Below the pieces are notes generated by a model that worked only from the letters and a program-made list of their open reading frames with translations, was not told the DNA's origin and did no database searches. Positions 5,246-5,462 of a stretch of 5,462 bases of DNA are shown in pieces. This stretch comes from JAYEHC01 sp964490635 (GTDB taxonomy: Bacteria > Patescibacteriota > Minisyncoccia > JAHIHE01 > JAGLIN01). The position numbers and the translations under genes are program-made. Each line of letters starts with the position of its first letter. Position 1 is the stretch's first letter. The DNA lies in NCBI GenBank assembly GCA_964490635.1, contig CAZBCK010000053.1:1-5462 (forward strand). Direction: 5' to 3'.

Positions 5246-5368
5246 ACTTACGCGTTTCATTTTGGAGTGTCAAACGAGCGATAGCGTAGTTCTACCTGAA
5301 AGCGGAAGTTAATTGTTTTTTAAGGTCAAACTCCGCTATCGCTCGTTTGACACTCCAAACGCGTAAGT
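5246..5368. repeat. Long near-perfect inverted repeat
   Basis: The left arm (5246-5291) and right arm (5329-5368) are reverse complements over 40 positions with one mismatch (GCGTAG against CTCCGC) plus a six-base CATTTT bulge (5258-5263) in the left arm. The loop is 37 bases. The arms are clearly richer in GC than the surroundings and include GAGCGATAGCG. It begins 43 bases after the DJ-1/PfpI gene stop and ends 42 bases before a strong promoter. No T run follows the right arm, so it is not a textbook terminator. It contains no ORF. Confidence 0.9.
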
Positions 5369-5409
5369 CCCAGATAGAATACCAGACTAACACAAATTCT
5401 GAAACAAGG

Positions 5410-5437
5410 TTGACAAATTTATTGTTTGATATATAAT
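5410..5437 (+). promoter_or_regulatory. Full-consensus sigma-70 promoter reading out of the window
   Basis: TTGACA (5410-5415) and TATAAT (5432-5437) both match consensus exactly, with a 16-base spacer. Transcription would start near 5444 and the transcribed gene lies beyond 5462. An inverted repeat, AATTTATT (5416-5423) and AATAAATT (5435-5442), spans the spacer and the -10 box and could be an operator, although the AT-rich context makes this uncertain. Confidence 0.75.
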
Positions 5438-5462
5438 AAATTATATAAGTAAAAATATCCAC

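Noticed and set aside
5241..5379. ATAGAA at 5241-5246 and 5374-5379 as a target-site duplication around the long inverted repeat
   Set aside because: Only six bases, overlapping one arm and five bases away from the other, so the geometry does not fit a clean insertion.

Overview
The window looks like chromosomal DNA from a low-GC bacterium, roughly one-third G+C by eye, using the standard bacterial code (stops are TAG or TAA and no ORF needs a reassigned TGA). The divergent UppS and diacylglycerol-kinase-type proteins, a tRNA without an encoded CCA end, sparse Shine-Dalgarno (SD) signals, short genes and GC-richer palindromic elements in AT-rich gaps together suggest a Patescibacteria (CPR) genome. 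This is inference; no marker gene in the window proves it.

Layout. Positions 1-80 hold a tRNA-Tyr missing its first two bases. It is followed by a 395-aa unrecognised protein (127-1314) whose C-terminal half resembles a PD-(D/E)XK nuclease core, and a 66-aa protein with a zinc-finger pattern (1365-1565). Next is a divergent cis-prenyltransferase, uppS (1623-2339), facing a convergent diacylglycerol/undecaprenol kinase-family gene (2379 to about 2783, minus strand); a hairpin terminator lies between them. A 73-aa two-helix membrane protein (2960-3181) is followed by mltG (3372-4403), a DJ-1/PfpI-family gene (4640-5203), and a 259-base tail with a long inverted repeat and a strong consensus promoter reading out of the window.

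How it fits together. Three genes concern the cell envelope: UppS makes the polyprenyl lipid carrier, the DgkA-family protein belongs to a family that phosphorylates diacylglycerol or undecaprenol, and MltG cuts nascent glycan strands. Two of the three carry substitutions at residues normally important for catalysis. The spacers hold three separate palindromic elements (3317-3347, 4411-4581, 5246-5368), all richer in GC than their surroundings. I see no CRISPR array, transposase, integrase or complete multi-gene defence system. The least explained items are the nuclease-like protein beside the tRNA, the altered DgkA-family active site with a possible AUU start, and the long inverted repeat near the right end.
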